Notes under the pieces: generated by a model
The model's database searches: none
Told to the model about the DNA's origin: nothing
Seen by the model: the letters and a program-made list of their open reading frames with translations, nothing else
Program-made: the position numbers and the translations under genes
Shown here: piece by piece, positions 37,776 to 44,798 of the stretch
Numbering within the stretch: position 1 is the stretch's first letter
Layout of the letters: the number at the start of each line of letters is the position of its first letter
Virus record (IMG/VR): IMGVR_UViG_3300020220_000072
Coordinates: 1-52,857 of that record
From: a virus
Strand: one strand, 5' to 3'
DNA length: 52,857 nucleotides

Positions 37776-39464
37776 ATGGCATCACTTTTTGGTTTTTCTA
37801 TTGATGATTCATATAAATCTAAAGCAAAAGGAGTAGTCTCTCCAGTCCCCGAAAATAATGAGGACGGAGCAGACTACTTTTTGTCTAGTGGTTTTTATGG
37901 ACAGTATCTTGACATTGAAGGTGTTTTTAAGACTGAATACGATCTCATTCGTAGATACAGAGAAATGGCATTGCACCCAGAAGTGGATGGTGCGATCGAA
38001 GACATTATTAGTGAAGCCATTGTATCAGATTTAAATGATTCTCCAGTTCAAGTTGAACTTTCAAATTTAAATGCAAGTGATAAAGTAAAAGAAATTATTC
38101 GAAGTGAATTTCAATATATCAAAGATATGATGGACTTTGATAAGAAAGCGCACGAAATTTTCAGAAATTGGTATGTAGATGGACGAATTCATTATCATAA
38201 AGTCATTGATTTGGATAATCCCCAGGAAGGAATTAAAGAACTTCGTTACATTGATGCACTTAAAATTAAATTTGTGAGAGAGCAAAAAAAGGAAAGCAAT
38301 AATGTTGCTCAATTCTCAGCATCCGTTCTTTCAACAAATTCAAAGTCTTATCAATTTTCAGGTTTAGAAGAATATTTTGTTTTTAATCAAAATGCTACAA
38401 ATACCTCAAGAAATCTTGGGGGAATTCAATTTGGTCTTCAACAAAAAGATAGTGTAAAAATTGCCAAGGATGCAATTGCATACTGTACCTCTGGATTAGT
38501 AGATAGAAATAAATATACTGTTTTATCATACTTACACAAATCAATTAAAGCACTTAATCAACTTCGTATGATTGAGGATGCTCTGGTTATCTATCGTCTG
38601 TCTCGTGCTCCAGAGCGTCGTATTTTTTATATTGATGTGGGCAATCTTCCTAAAGTAAAGGCAGAGCAATACCTCAGAGAAGTAATGTCACGATATCGTA
38701 ATAAGTTGAGTTATGATGCAGGAACTGGTGAGATACGTGATGATAAAAAGTACATGAGTATGCTTGAGGATTTCTGGCTACCACGCAGAGAGGGTGGTAG
38801 AGGTACAGAAATTACAACTTTACCCGGTGGTCAAAATCTTGGAGAATTGACGGATGTTGAGTATTTTCAAAAGAAACTTTATCGTGCTCTTGGAGTTCCT
38901 GAATCAAGACTGAACTCAAATGATGGATTTAATCTTGGTCGTTCTTCTGACATCTTAAGAGATGAACTTAAGTTCAGCAAATTTGTTGGAAGAATGAGAA
39001 AAAGATTTAGTAATCTTTTTCACGATATTCTCAGATCTCAACTGATTCTAAAAAATGTAGTTACTCCAGAAGAATGGGATCAAATGAGTGATCACATTCA
39101 ATATAATTATCTGTATGACAATCATTTTGCAGAACTTAAAAATGTTGAGATTATGCAGGAGCGTATGGGTGTTCTTGCTGCAGTGGATCCTTATGTTGGA
39201 AAGTATTTCTCACTGAAGTATGTCAGACAAAATGTTCTCAGACAAACTGATAGTGAAATGTTAGAGATTGATTCTGACATTGATGTAGAAAGACAGGCAG
39301 GATTAATTCCTCCAACTGAAGCAGAAATGATGCAGATGCAAATGGATCAGCAAGCAGCAGCAGAAAGTGGTGGAGCAATGGGGCAAATTCCTCAAGATCC
39401 TGGAATTTCTGATGCAAAGACAGGAACAGAAGCACCATCAATTCCAAAGGGTGGAGAAATTTAA
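37776..39464 (+). CDS. gp20: portal vertex protein gp20
   Basis: The 562 residues compare with 524 for T4 gp20, the dodecameric portal through which DNA is packaged and to which gp13 binds. Conserved pieces visible are LIRRYREMALHPEVDGAIED, VDGRIHYHKVID, SRAPERRIFYIDVGNLPK, FWLPRREGGRGTEITTLPGG near residue 335, and ALGVPESRL. The C-terminus (about 505-562) is Gln/Ala/Met-rich and low-complexity (QMQMDQQAAAESGG), as is common in cyanophage portals. gp20 is widely used as a marker gene for marine myoviruses. It has no clear Shine-Dalgarno (TTTTTTAATAATG). Confidence 0.97.
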   Translation: MASLFGFSIDDSYKSKAKGVVSPVPENNEDGADYFLSSGFYGQYLDIEGVFKTEYDLIRRYREMALHPEVDGAIEDIISEAIVSDLNDSPVQVELSNLNASDKVKEIIRSEFQYIKDMMDFDKKAHEIFRNWYVDGRIHYHKVIDLDNPQEGIKELRYIDALKIKFVREQKKESNNVAQFSASVLSTNSKSYQFSGLEEYFVFNQNATNTSRNLGGIQFGLQQKDSVKIAKDAIAYCTSGLVDRNKYTVLSYLHKSIKALNQLRMIEDALVIYRLSRAPERRIFYIDVGNLPKVKAEQYLREVMSRYRNKLSYDAGTGEIRDDKKYMSMLEDFWLPRREGGRGTEITTLPGGQNLGELTDVEYFQKKLYRALGVPESRLNSNDGFNLGRSSDILRDELKFSKFVGRMRKRFSNLFHDILRSQLILKNVVTPEEWDQMSDHIQYNYLYDNHFAELKNVEIMQERMGVLAAVDPYVGKYFSLKYVRQNVLRQTDSEMLEIDSDIDVERQAGLIPPTEAEMMQMQMDQQAAAESGGAMGQIPQDPGISDAKTGTEAPSIPKGGEI

Positions 39465-39470
39465 TAAATA
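39463..39470 (+). promoter_or_regulatory. late promoter-like site AATAAATA
   Basis: One mismatch from TATAAATA. It overlaps the last bases of gp20 (stop TAA at 39462-39464) and lies 24 bases before the gp67-like start. Confidence 0.55.
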
Positions 39471-39493
39471 GTATAGTTAATTAAATAATACTT

Positions 39494-39691
39494 ATGGACG
39501 AATTAATGGATTTTATTGTTGGTGGTGAGTCTGCTGAAGCAAGTGATAAAATTAAAGAAATTCTTTTTGCAAAATCCGCAGAAAGAATTGATGCAGCTAG
39601 ACCAATTGTTGCAAATGTAATGTTCGATAACGGAAGTTATGAAGATTATGATGAATATTTTAATTCTTATGTAGAATCCGAAGAGGAATGA
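39494..39691 (+). CDS. gp67: prohead core protein, gp67-like
   Basis: The 65 residues compare with 80 for T4 gp67 (PIP). The pattern fits: a short helical N-terminus (MDELMDFIVGGES), a central helix with IKEILFAKSAERIDAARPIV, and an acidic tail (NGSYEDYDEYFNSYVESEEE). It sits immediately after gp20 and shortly before gp21 and gp22, as in T4, where gp67 is a minor component of the scaffold core that is degraded by gp21 and helps set head shape. The acidic tail is much shorter than in T4. Assignment rests on position and pattern. Confidence 0.75.
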   Translation: MDELMDFIVGGESAEASDKIKEILFAKSAERIDAARPIVANVMFDNGSYEDYDEYFNSYVESEEE

Positions 39692-39694
39692 TAG

Positions 39695-39772
39695 GTGTCT
39701 GATTTATCAGATTTTTTTCAAACAATCAGTATAGCAAAAAAACAACAAAAGGAAGAACTCAATCAAAGGTGA
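39695..39772 (+). pseudogene. 25-codon frame resembling a fibre-protein N-terminus
   Basis: GTG at 39695, three bases after the gp67-like stop, opens a frame of 25 codons (SDLSDFFQTISIAKKQQKEE) ending TGA at 770-772. The pattern, two acidic residues, FF, an I-x-x-AKK core and a charged run, matches the start of the 413-residue fibre protein (TELKEFFSLIGKAKKEKEDE). Because it stops there, it may be a remnant of a deleted fibre gene. The alternative is a short functional peptide, since the GTG of the next frame overlaps its stop. Confidence 0.4.
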
Positions 39773-39858
39773 GTGAAGTATATACACTTGCAGTAAGAGT
39801 TGTTGACGGAACCACAACAGATTTCATAGGATCTACACAATTTTTTGACTTAACATAG
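39769..39858 (+). CDS. possible 29-residue peptide or fibre-gene remnant
   Basis: A GTG at 39769 overlaps the stop of the preceding frame (GTGA) and reads SEVYTLAVRVVDGTTTDFIG and STQFFDLT to TAG at 856-858. The overlap is the type used for coupled translation. The content is beta-like and protein-like, not random AT-rich sequence. With the preceding short frame it fills the gap between the gp67-like gene and the next late promoter. It may be the end of a decayed gene or a genuine very small protein. Confidence 0.35.
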   Translation: MSEVYTLAVRVVDGTTTDFIGSTQFFDLT

Positions 39859-39864
39859 GTAAAT

Positions 39865-39872
39865 AATAAATA
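39865..39872 (+). promoter_or_regulatory. late promoter-like site AATAAATA
   Basis: One mismatch from TATAAATA, 24 bases before the ATG of the 173-residue protein and after the TAG that closes the small frames. Confidence 0.6.
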
Positions 39873-39895
39873 ACATATAAAGAGTTTTAATAGCA

Positions 39896-40417
39896 ATGTC
39901 AGTTTTAAAAATTGTTCAAAGTGTGAATACATTAGCTGTTACTGGAACAGCTGCAACAACTAATGGAATTACACTTCAAAGTGGTATCTTAAGAGTTTCT
40001 GCTGCCTCTACTGGTTGCCACATAGTAATTGATGGAAATCCAATTGCGACAACAAATAATTTTTATGTAAGCCCTAATCAACCAGAAATGATTAAGGAAA
40101 GAGTTGCAAGACAAAGAATTGGTGCTGCAACTACTGGAACATCAACTTTAATTACTTTTCAAGAAAATGCTGGTAATCCTTTTGTAGTTGGTGATTATGT
40201 AACAATTGAAAATACCAGTGCAGCAGGATTTAATACATCACATAATCAAGTAACTGCTACTACAGATAGTTCAATTACTATTGCATTTAATAGTGCAGCA
40301 ATTACTGGTATTGGTATTACCAATGCAACAGTAGCAAAAAGTGTAAGAATTTCTGCTATTGCTGCAGGCACCGCAACGAATCTTCATGTTTCTGAAGTTC
40401 AAATTGCAGGTGGATAA
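39896..40417 (+). CDS. virion structural protein, 173 residues
   Basis: This beta-rich protein has two similar-looking parts: SILRVSAASTGCHIVIDGNP near 30-50, which resembles a small jelly-roll or Ig unit, and GNPFVVGDYVTIENTSAAGF near 100-120, whose G-D-x-[VI] pattern recalls the H-x4-G-D modules of the giant proteins (it is followed by TSHNQVTATT). The C-terminus is Ala/Gly-rich. It has its own late promoter and lies between core genes, where cyanomyoviruses often carry a structural protein of this size; T4 has gp68 here, but no similarity to gp68 is evident. A head decoration or internal head role is possible. Confidence 0.65.
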   Translation: MSVLKIVQSVNTLAVTGTAATTNGITLQSGILRVSAASTGCHIVIDGNPIATTNNFYVSPNQPEMIKERVARQRIGAATTGTSTLITFQENAGNPFVVGDYVTIENTSAAGFNTSHNQVTATTDSSITIAFNSAAITGIGITNATVAKSVRISAIAAGTATNLHVSEVQIAGG

Positions 40418-40420
40418 TTG

Positions 40421-40428
40421 CATAAATA
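40421..40428 (+). promoter_or_regulatory. late promoter-like site CATAAATA
   Basis: One mismatch from TATAAATA, just after the stop of the 173-residue gene and 29 bases before the probable gp21 start. Confidence 0.6.
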
Positions 40429-40456
40429 AAACTATGTTGAGCTGGCGGAAAGAGCA

Positions 40457-41110
40457 ATTAAATTAATCACAGAAGAAATTGAAAATGTAGAAGTTATCGT
40501 TGAAAACCGTAACGGTAAAAGATCTTTGTACATTGAAGGTGTTTTTCTTCAAGGAAACATTTGCAACCGTAATGGTAGAATGTATCCAATAAACATCCTT
40601 TCTCGTGAGGTTGGTCGTTACAACGAAAACTTCATTCAAAAAGGACGTGCTTTAGGAGAACTCGGTCATCCAGATGGTCCAACCGTCAATCTTGACCGTG
40701 TTTCTCATAAGATTGTTTCTCTTCGTCAAGAAGGAAACAATTATATTGGTAAAGCAAAGATTCTCGAATCCACCCCAATGGGTAAAATTGCATCTTCACT
40801 TTTAAGTGAGGGTGTAAAACTTGGTGTTTCTTCTCGTGGTGTTGGTTCTCTCAGACAAAGCAATGAAGGTTATAGTATGGTAGGAGAAGATTTTACTCTT
40901 GCCACCGCTGCTGACATTGTTGCTGATCCTTCTGCTCCTGACGCTTTTGTTTCAGGAATTATGGAAGGCAAAGATTGGGTTTGGGATAATGGAGTTTTAC
41001 GTGAAAGAATGGCAGCAAAGACATATAAAAGAATAAATACATTGGTTGATCAAAAAAGGTTAGATGAACAGAAATTAAATCTGTTTGACGACTTTTTAGC
41101 AAATCTTTAA
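40457..41110 (+). CDS. gp21: prohead core protease gp21, probable ATT start
   Basis: From 40457 the product has 217 residues, close to T4 gp21 (212). It is the serine protease that matures the prohead by cutting gp23, gp22 and internal proteins after [IL]-x-E. Visible are NRNGRMYPINILSREV, the catalytic-His region ALGELGHPDGPTVNLDRVSH (His71), and the Ser region GVKLGVSSRGVGSL (Ser125 or 126). The frame is open back to 40430, but contains no ATG or GTG before the conserved core; the first TTG (40526) would remove about 23 residues. From memory, cyanophage gp21 starts MKLITEE, matching IKLITEE at ATT 40457, with GGAAAGAG upstream as ribosome binding site. An ATG at 40434 is in another frame and stops after ten codons. 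Confidence 0.88.
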   Translation: MKLITEEIENVEVIVENRNGKRSLYIEGVFLQGNICNRNGRMYPINILSREVGRYNENFIQKGRALGELGHPDGPTVNLDRVSHKIVSLRQEGNNYIGKAKILESTPMGKIASSLLSEGVKLGVSSRGVGSLRQSNEGYSMVGEDFTLATAADIVADPSAPDAFVSGIMEGKDWVWDNGVLRERMAAKTYKRINTLVDQKRLDEQKLNLFDDFLANL

Positions 41111-41112
41111 AT

Positions 41113-41120
41113 TATAAATA
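41113..41120 (+). promoter_or_regulatory. late promoter TATAAATA upstream of gp22
   Basis: Exact T4 late consensus, two bases after the gp21 stop and 36 bases before the gp22 ATG, the same spacing as at gp18. Confidence 0.8.
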
Positions 41121-41156
41121 AATATAGATTTTAATAGGAAAAATCGGAGAGTTCAA

Positions 41157-42212
41157 ATGTCCCGTGGTAAAAATTTACAAGAGATGGAAATAGGCACTGT
41201 TCAATCCAAGTCCGCAGTGAATGCATCGGCAAGTGCGCCAGATCAAATGCAAACTATGGCTGGTGTTAGTTATGAGGACTTAGGTGGTCCTGATCCATCA
41301 AACTACAGACCAGATGACGATTCAGCAAAGTTGAGAGACGCTGGTGGCGGTCTCAAAAAGGTTTCTCTTGTCGCTGCTCAACAAGTAGCAAAAGAAGAGT
41401 ATGAAGAGGTTGAAGAAGAGGATTTTGAAACCGAAGAAGAGTATGAGGAAGAAGTTTTTGAAGAAGAAGCACTTCCCGAAATCAACGACGATGTTGACAT
41501 CGAAGATGATGTCAATGCTCTTCTTGTAGGTGAAGAACTCTCTGAAGGTTTTAAAGATAAAGCAAAAACTATTTTTGAAGCTGCTCTCAAATCAAAAGTT
41601 ATTGAAGTGAGAGAAGCTTTTGAAGCACATTATGAAGCAAAACTTGTTGAGGAAGTAGAAGTCCTCAAAGAAGAATTAGTTGAGAGAGTAGATTCATATC
41701 TTGAGTATGTTGCAGATGAGTGGTTCGCTGAGAACACTCTTGCGATTGAAAAAGGTCTCAAGTCAGAACTCACAGAGTCATTCCTTGAGGGTCTCAAGGG
41801 ACTTTTTGAAGAAAATTATGTATCAATCCCTGAAGATAAGTATGATGTTGTTGAGAATATGGCAGATAAACTTGACGAAATGGAGACAAAACTCAACGAG
41901 CAGATTGAGAAAAACATTTTCCTAAACAAACGTCTCGCAGAGTCGGTTGCAGATGGAATCCTTTTTGATGTTTCTGAGGGTCTTGCGATTACTCAGAAAG
42001 AGAAGCTTGCTTCACTTGCCGAAAGTGTTGAGTTTGAGAGTGAAGAATCTTATAGAGAGAAGCTTGAAGTATTGAGAGAATCATACTTCCAACAAGCTGC
42101 TCCATACAGAAGTGAATCTGAAACACTTAACGAATCAGCACAAACAGGCATAGATTACTCTGATGCTATGAGCGCATACGTTAACGTGCTTTCTAAATCA
42201 GTTCAGAAGTGA
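41157..42212 (+). CDS. gp22: prohead scaffold core protein gp22
   Basis: The 351 residues compare with 269 for T4 gp22, the main scaffold of the prohead, later cut to small peptides by gp21. The N-terminal 80 residues are flexible (KNLQEMEIGTVQSKSAVNAS). A run of almost pure Glu/Asp/Tyr follows at about 78-125, and then 200 residues of acidic coiled coil (EVREAFEAHYEAKLVEEVEV and similar). Many [IL]-x-E tripeptides are present, as expected for a gp21 substrate. The C-terminus, GIDYSDAMSAYVNVLSKSVQ, is the conserved segment that contacts the capsid lattice in this family. AATCGGAGAG upstream gives a good ribosome binding site. Confidence 0.93.
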   Translation: MSRGKNLQEMEIGTVQSKSAVNASASAPDQMQTMAGVSYEDLGGPDPSNYRPDDDSAKLRDAGGGLKKVSLVAAQQVAKEEYEEVEEEDFETEEEYEEEVFEEEALPEINDDVDIEDDVNALLVGEELSEGFKDKAKTIFEAALKSKVIEVREAFEAHYEAKLVEEVEVLKEELVERVDSYLEYVADEWFAENTLAIEKGLKSELTESFLEGLKGLFEENYVSIPEDKYDVVENMADKLDEMETKLNEQIEKNIFLNKRLAESVADGILFDVSEGLAITQKEKLASLAESVEFESEESYREKLEVLRESYFQQAAPYRSESETLNESAQTGIDYSDAMSAYVNVLSKSVQK

Positions 42213-42221
42213 TTTTAATAT

Positions 42222-42229
42222 TATAAATT
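42222..42229 (+). promoter_or_regulatory. late promoter-like site TATAAATT upstream of gp23
   Basis: One mismatch (last base) from TATAAATA, 33 bases before the gp23 ATG, similar to the spacing at gp18 and gp22. Confidence 0.6.
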
Positions 42230-42262
42230 GTAAAACCAAAACACAACAAGAGGTAAACGCAA

Positions 42263-43663
42263 ATGTTCAACGCAGAACATCTGCAGGAAAAGTGGGCACC
42301 ACTCTTAGACCATAATGGTCTGGATCACATCAAAGATTCCCATCGTAGAGCCGTAACCGCTGTCCTGTTAGAGAACCAAGAAAGATTCCTCCGTGAGGAA
42401 AGATCATTCCTTTCGGAAGCTCCAACTGTCAATACAAATACTGGAGCAAATGCTGGTTTCAGTGCTAATGCAACTGCAACTGGTCCTGTAGCTGGTTTTG
42501 ATCCAGTTCTGATCTCTCTGATCAGACGTTCAATGCCTAATCTGGTTGCTTATGATCTGGCTGGTGTTCAACCAATGAACGCACCTACTGGTCTGATCTT
42601 TGCAATGCGTTCACGCTATAATAATCAGTCTGGAACTGAATCATTCTTCAACGAAGTTGATACTGCATTCTCTGGTATTGGTACTACCAACGGAGCAATG
42701 GGTTCAACCACTCCTGGAATGGTTAATGCTGCGGTTGGTCTCGGTACTACTGGTCAAGGTGGAAGCAATCCTGGACTTCTGAATCCTTCAACAACTGCTA
42801 CCCAAGCTGCTTACAGCGTTGGTGAAGGCATGAGAACGGATGATGCAGAGAATCTGGGTGCTCCTGGTGGTCAGGCATTCAACGAGATGGCATTCTCAAT
42901 CGAGAAAGTCACCGTTACTGCAAAGTCAAGAGCTCTGAAAGCTGAATACTCGTTGGAACTCGCACAAGACCTGAAAGCAATTCATGGTCTGAATGCTGAG
43001 GCAGAACTGGCGAACATTCTCTCGACTGAGATTTTGGCTGAGATCAACCGTGAAGTTATCAGAACCATCTATAAGGTTGCTGAAACTGGTGCTCAAGTCA
43101 ACACCCAAACCGCTGGTACTTTCAACCTTGACGTTGACTCCAACGGTCGTTGGTCGGTTGAGAAGTTCAAGGGTCTGCTCTTCCAAATTGAGCGTGATGC
43201 AAACGCAATTGCACAAAGAACTCGTAGAGGAAAGGGTAACATCATCCTGTGTTCTGCTGACGTTGCTTCAGCACTGACCATGGCTGGTGTTCTCGATTAC
43301 ACCCCTGCACTCAATGCTAACCTGAACGTTGATGATACTGGCAACACCTTTGCTGGTGTTATCAATGGTAAGTATAGAGTCTACATTGATCCTTATTCGG
43401 CAAACGTTGCTGCTACCCAGTACTACGTTATCGGTTATAAGGGCACCTCACCTTATGATGCAGGTCTATTCTATTGCCCATACGTTCCTCTCCAAATGGT
43501 TCGTGCCGTTGGTCAGGACACCTTCCAGCCCAAGATTGGCTTCAAGACCCGTTACGGAATGGTTGAGAATCCATTCTCGCAGGGTACTACACAAGGTTCG
43601 GGTACACTCACTGTTAATAGCAACCGCTACTACAGAAGAGTATCTGTCACCAACCTTATGTGA
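42263..43663 (+). CDS. gp23: major capsid protein gp23
   Basis: The 466 residues compare with 521 for T4 gp23. The N-terminal region (residues 1-52) reads like the T4 delta domain, with RRAVTAVLLENQERFLREER, and ends FLSE followed by A; cleavage by gp21 after Glu52 would fit the [IL]-x-E rule. The HK97-fold body includes PNLVAYDLAGVQPMNAPTGL, YSLELAQDLKAIHGL, ILCSADVASALTMAG, and VGQDTFQPKIGFKTRYGMV near the C-terminus. Base composition is clearly richer in G+C than in the neighbours, with CGT for Arg and CTG for Leu, as expected for the most highly expressed gene. AGAGGTAA upstream is a strong ribosome binding site, and a terminator follows. Confidence 0.98.
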   Translation: MFNAEHLQEKWAPLLDHNGLDHIKDSHRRAVTAVLLENQERFLREERSFLSEAPTVNTNTGANAGFSANATATGPVAGFDPVLISLIRRSMPNLVAYDLAGVQPMNAPTGLIFAMRSRYNNQSGTESFFNEVDTAFSGIGTTNGAMGSTTPGMVNAAVGLGTTGQGGSNPGLLNPSTTATQAAYSVGEGMRTDDAENLGAPGGQAFNEMAFSIEKVTVTAKSRALKAEYSLELAQDLKAIHGLNAEAELANILSTEILAEINREVIRTIYKVAETGAQVNTQTAGTFNLDVDSNGRWSVEKFKGLLFQIERDANAIAQRTRRGKGNIILCSADVASALTMAGVLDYTPALNANLNVDDTGNTFAGVINGKYRVYIDPYSANVAATQYYVIGYKGTSPYDAGLFYCPYVPLQMVRAVGQDTFQPKIGFKTRYGMVENPFSQGTTQGSGTLTVNSNRYYRRVSVTNLM

Positions 43664-43685
43664 TCTAAACTTACAAGATCATACA

Positions 43686-43711
43686 AAGACCCCTTTGAGG
43701 GGTCTTTTTTT
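43686..43711 (+). terminator. intrinsic terminator after gp23
   Basis: AAGACCCC (43686-43693), loop TTTGA, GGGGTCTT (43699-43706), then a T run to 43711. An eight-pair perfect stem with U tract, 22 bases after the gp23 stop. It ends the head-gene transcript and protects the gp23 mRNA end. Confidence 0.95.
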
Positions 43712-43716
43712 ATGTT

Positions 43717-43724
43717 CATAAATA
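43717..43724 (+). promoter_or_regulatory. late promoter-like site CATAAATA
   Basis: One mismatch from TATAAATA, five bases after the terminator T run and 23 bases before the ATG at 43748, so a new transcript starts at once. Confidence 0.65.
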
Positions 43725-43747
43725 ATAATAGCAAGCTAATTTAGATT

Positions 43748-44347
43748 ATGACTCAAGAACCTCCATTGTCATCACCTCTTTTTAAGCAGGTAACTAATAG
43801 AAATTTATTGTCTCCAATTGCATTTAAGTTTATTTTAACAAAGACTCCTAAAGTAGATTTTTATTGTCAAACAGCAGCAATTCCATCAATCACAATGGGA
43901 ACTGCTCAACAAGGTTCTTGGTTAAAAGATATTCCAGTTCCAGGGGATAAAGCAGTTTTTGAAGACTTATCTCTTCGTTTTTTAATTGATGAAGAAATGG
44001 AAAATTATGTTCAGATTTATAATTGGTTGATTGGTCTTGCTTATCCAGAAAGCATGGAACAATTTGCAAATCTAAGAGAATTGGATCCAATTAAATATCC
44101 AAGAGATGACAGAAATAGATTTGCTGAATACTCAGATGGAACTTTGCAAATTTTAAATAGCAATTTAAACGTAGTCAGACAAATAAAGTTCAAAGATCTT
44201 TTTCCAATTTCACTTTCAACATTAGACTTTGATTGCACTGCTAGAGATTATACGTATTTTACAGCTAATGTAAGTTTTAAATATACAAATTATGAAATAC
44301 AAGATAGTAAAGGGATTAGAATAGAAAATCGTCCATCAAGACCATAA
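43748..44347 (+). CDS. tail-tube-superfamily protein (gp3 or gp54-like candidate), 199 residues
   Basis: The sequence NRNLLSPIAFKFILTKTPKV, DFYCQTAAIPSITMGTAQQG, then WLKDIPVPGDKAVFEDLSLR and FLIDEEMENYVQIYNWLIGL follows the order of strands seen in tube and tube-cap proteins: a hydrophobic strand, the A-I-P-x-I-x-x-G loop, P-G-D-K and F-E-D-x-x-L-x-F. This gene lies between gp23 and uvsY, a slot I remember as often being annotated gp3 (tail completion) in cyanomyoviruses. The sequence itself cannot tell gp3 from a gp54 (tube initiator) homologue. No signal or membrane segment. The start has no clear Shine-Dalgarno. Confidence 0.7.
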   Translation: MTQEPPLSSPLFKQVTNRNLLSPIAFKFILTKTPKVDFYCQTAAIPSITMGTAQQGSWLKDIPVPGDKAVFEDLSLRFLIDEEMENYVQIYNWLIGLAYPESMEQFANLRELDPIKYPRDDRNRFAEYSDGTLQILNSNLNVVRQIKFKDLFPISLSTLDFDCTARDYTYFTANVSFKYTNYEIQDSKGIRIENRPSRP

Positions 44348-44363
44348 CTTATCTTAAATTATT

Positions 44364-44798
44364 ATGAATTTAGAAATGATACAAAGTATGTGGGAAAAAG
44401 ATTCTCACATAGATGTTGATGACATGCATCTTGAATCTTTAAATACACCAAAACTTCATGCAAAATATTATGACATTTTAAATAATTTGATTCTTTTAAG
44501 AGCAAAAGCAAAACAGCAAGAAAAAAACATTCGTCACGAAAGATATGAGTATTTTACTGGAAAAGCAGATCCTAATGTTTATGTGGAAAATCCATTCCCT
44601 AAAAAAATACGTGATAAAGAAACTCTTCAAAAATACTTAGATGCCGATGAAAAACTCTCAGAGGCATGTCTAAAATTAGAGTATTATGATGTAATGATTA
44701 ATTACGTAGAGAGTATTATAAAACAAATCTTTAACAGAACTTATCAAATTAAAAATAGCATTGAATGGCATAGATTTCAGGCAGGAATGACTACATGA
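44364..44798 (+). CDS. uvsY: recombination mediator UvsY
   Basis: The 144 residues compare with 137 for T4 UvsY, which loads the UvsX recombinase onto gp32-coated single-stranded DNA. The layout agrees: an N-terminal helix with MIQSMWEKDSHIDVDDMHLE, a central basic helix LRAKAKQQEKNIRHERYEYF followed by TGKADP (the LDxY-x-G-x-[AG]-D pattern), then LQKYLDADEKLSEACLKLEY and the C-terminal IKNSIEWHRFQAGM, which is strongly conserved. The stop overlaps the uvsW start by four bases (ATGA). UvsX is not in the window and must lie elsewhere. Confidence 0.93.
   Translation: MNLEMIQSMWEKDSHIDVDDMHLESLNTPKLHAKYYDILNNLILLRAKAKQQEKNIRHERYEYFTGKADPNVYVENPFPKKIRDKETLQKYLDADEKLSEACLKLEYYDVMINYVESIIKQIFNRTYQIKNSIEWHRFQAGMTT

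Noticed and set aside
40526-41110. TTG at 40526 as start of gp21
   Set aside because: It would remove conserved N-terminal residues (KLITEEIENVEV and onward) that fit the gp21 family length and pattern.
41400-41480. GAA/GAG-rich tract considered as a DNA repeat or frameshift site
   Set aside because: It encodes the acidic tract expected in the gp22 scaffold and the frame is intact through it.
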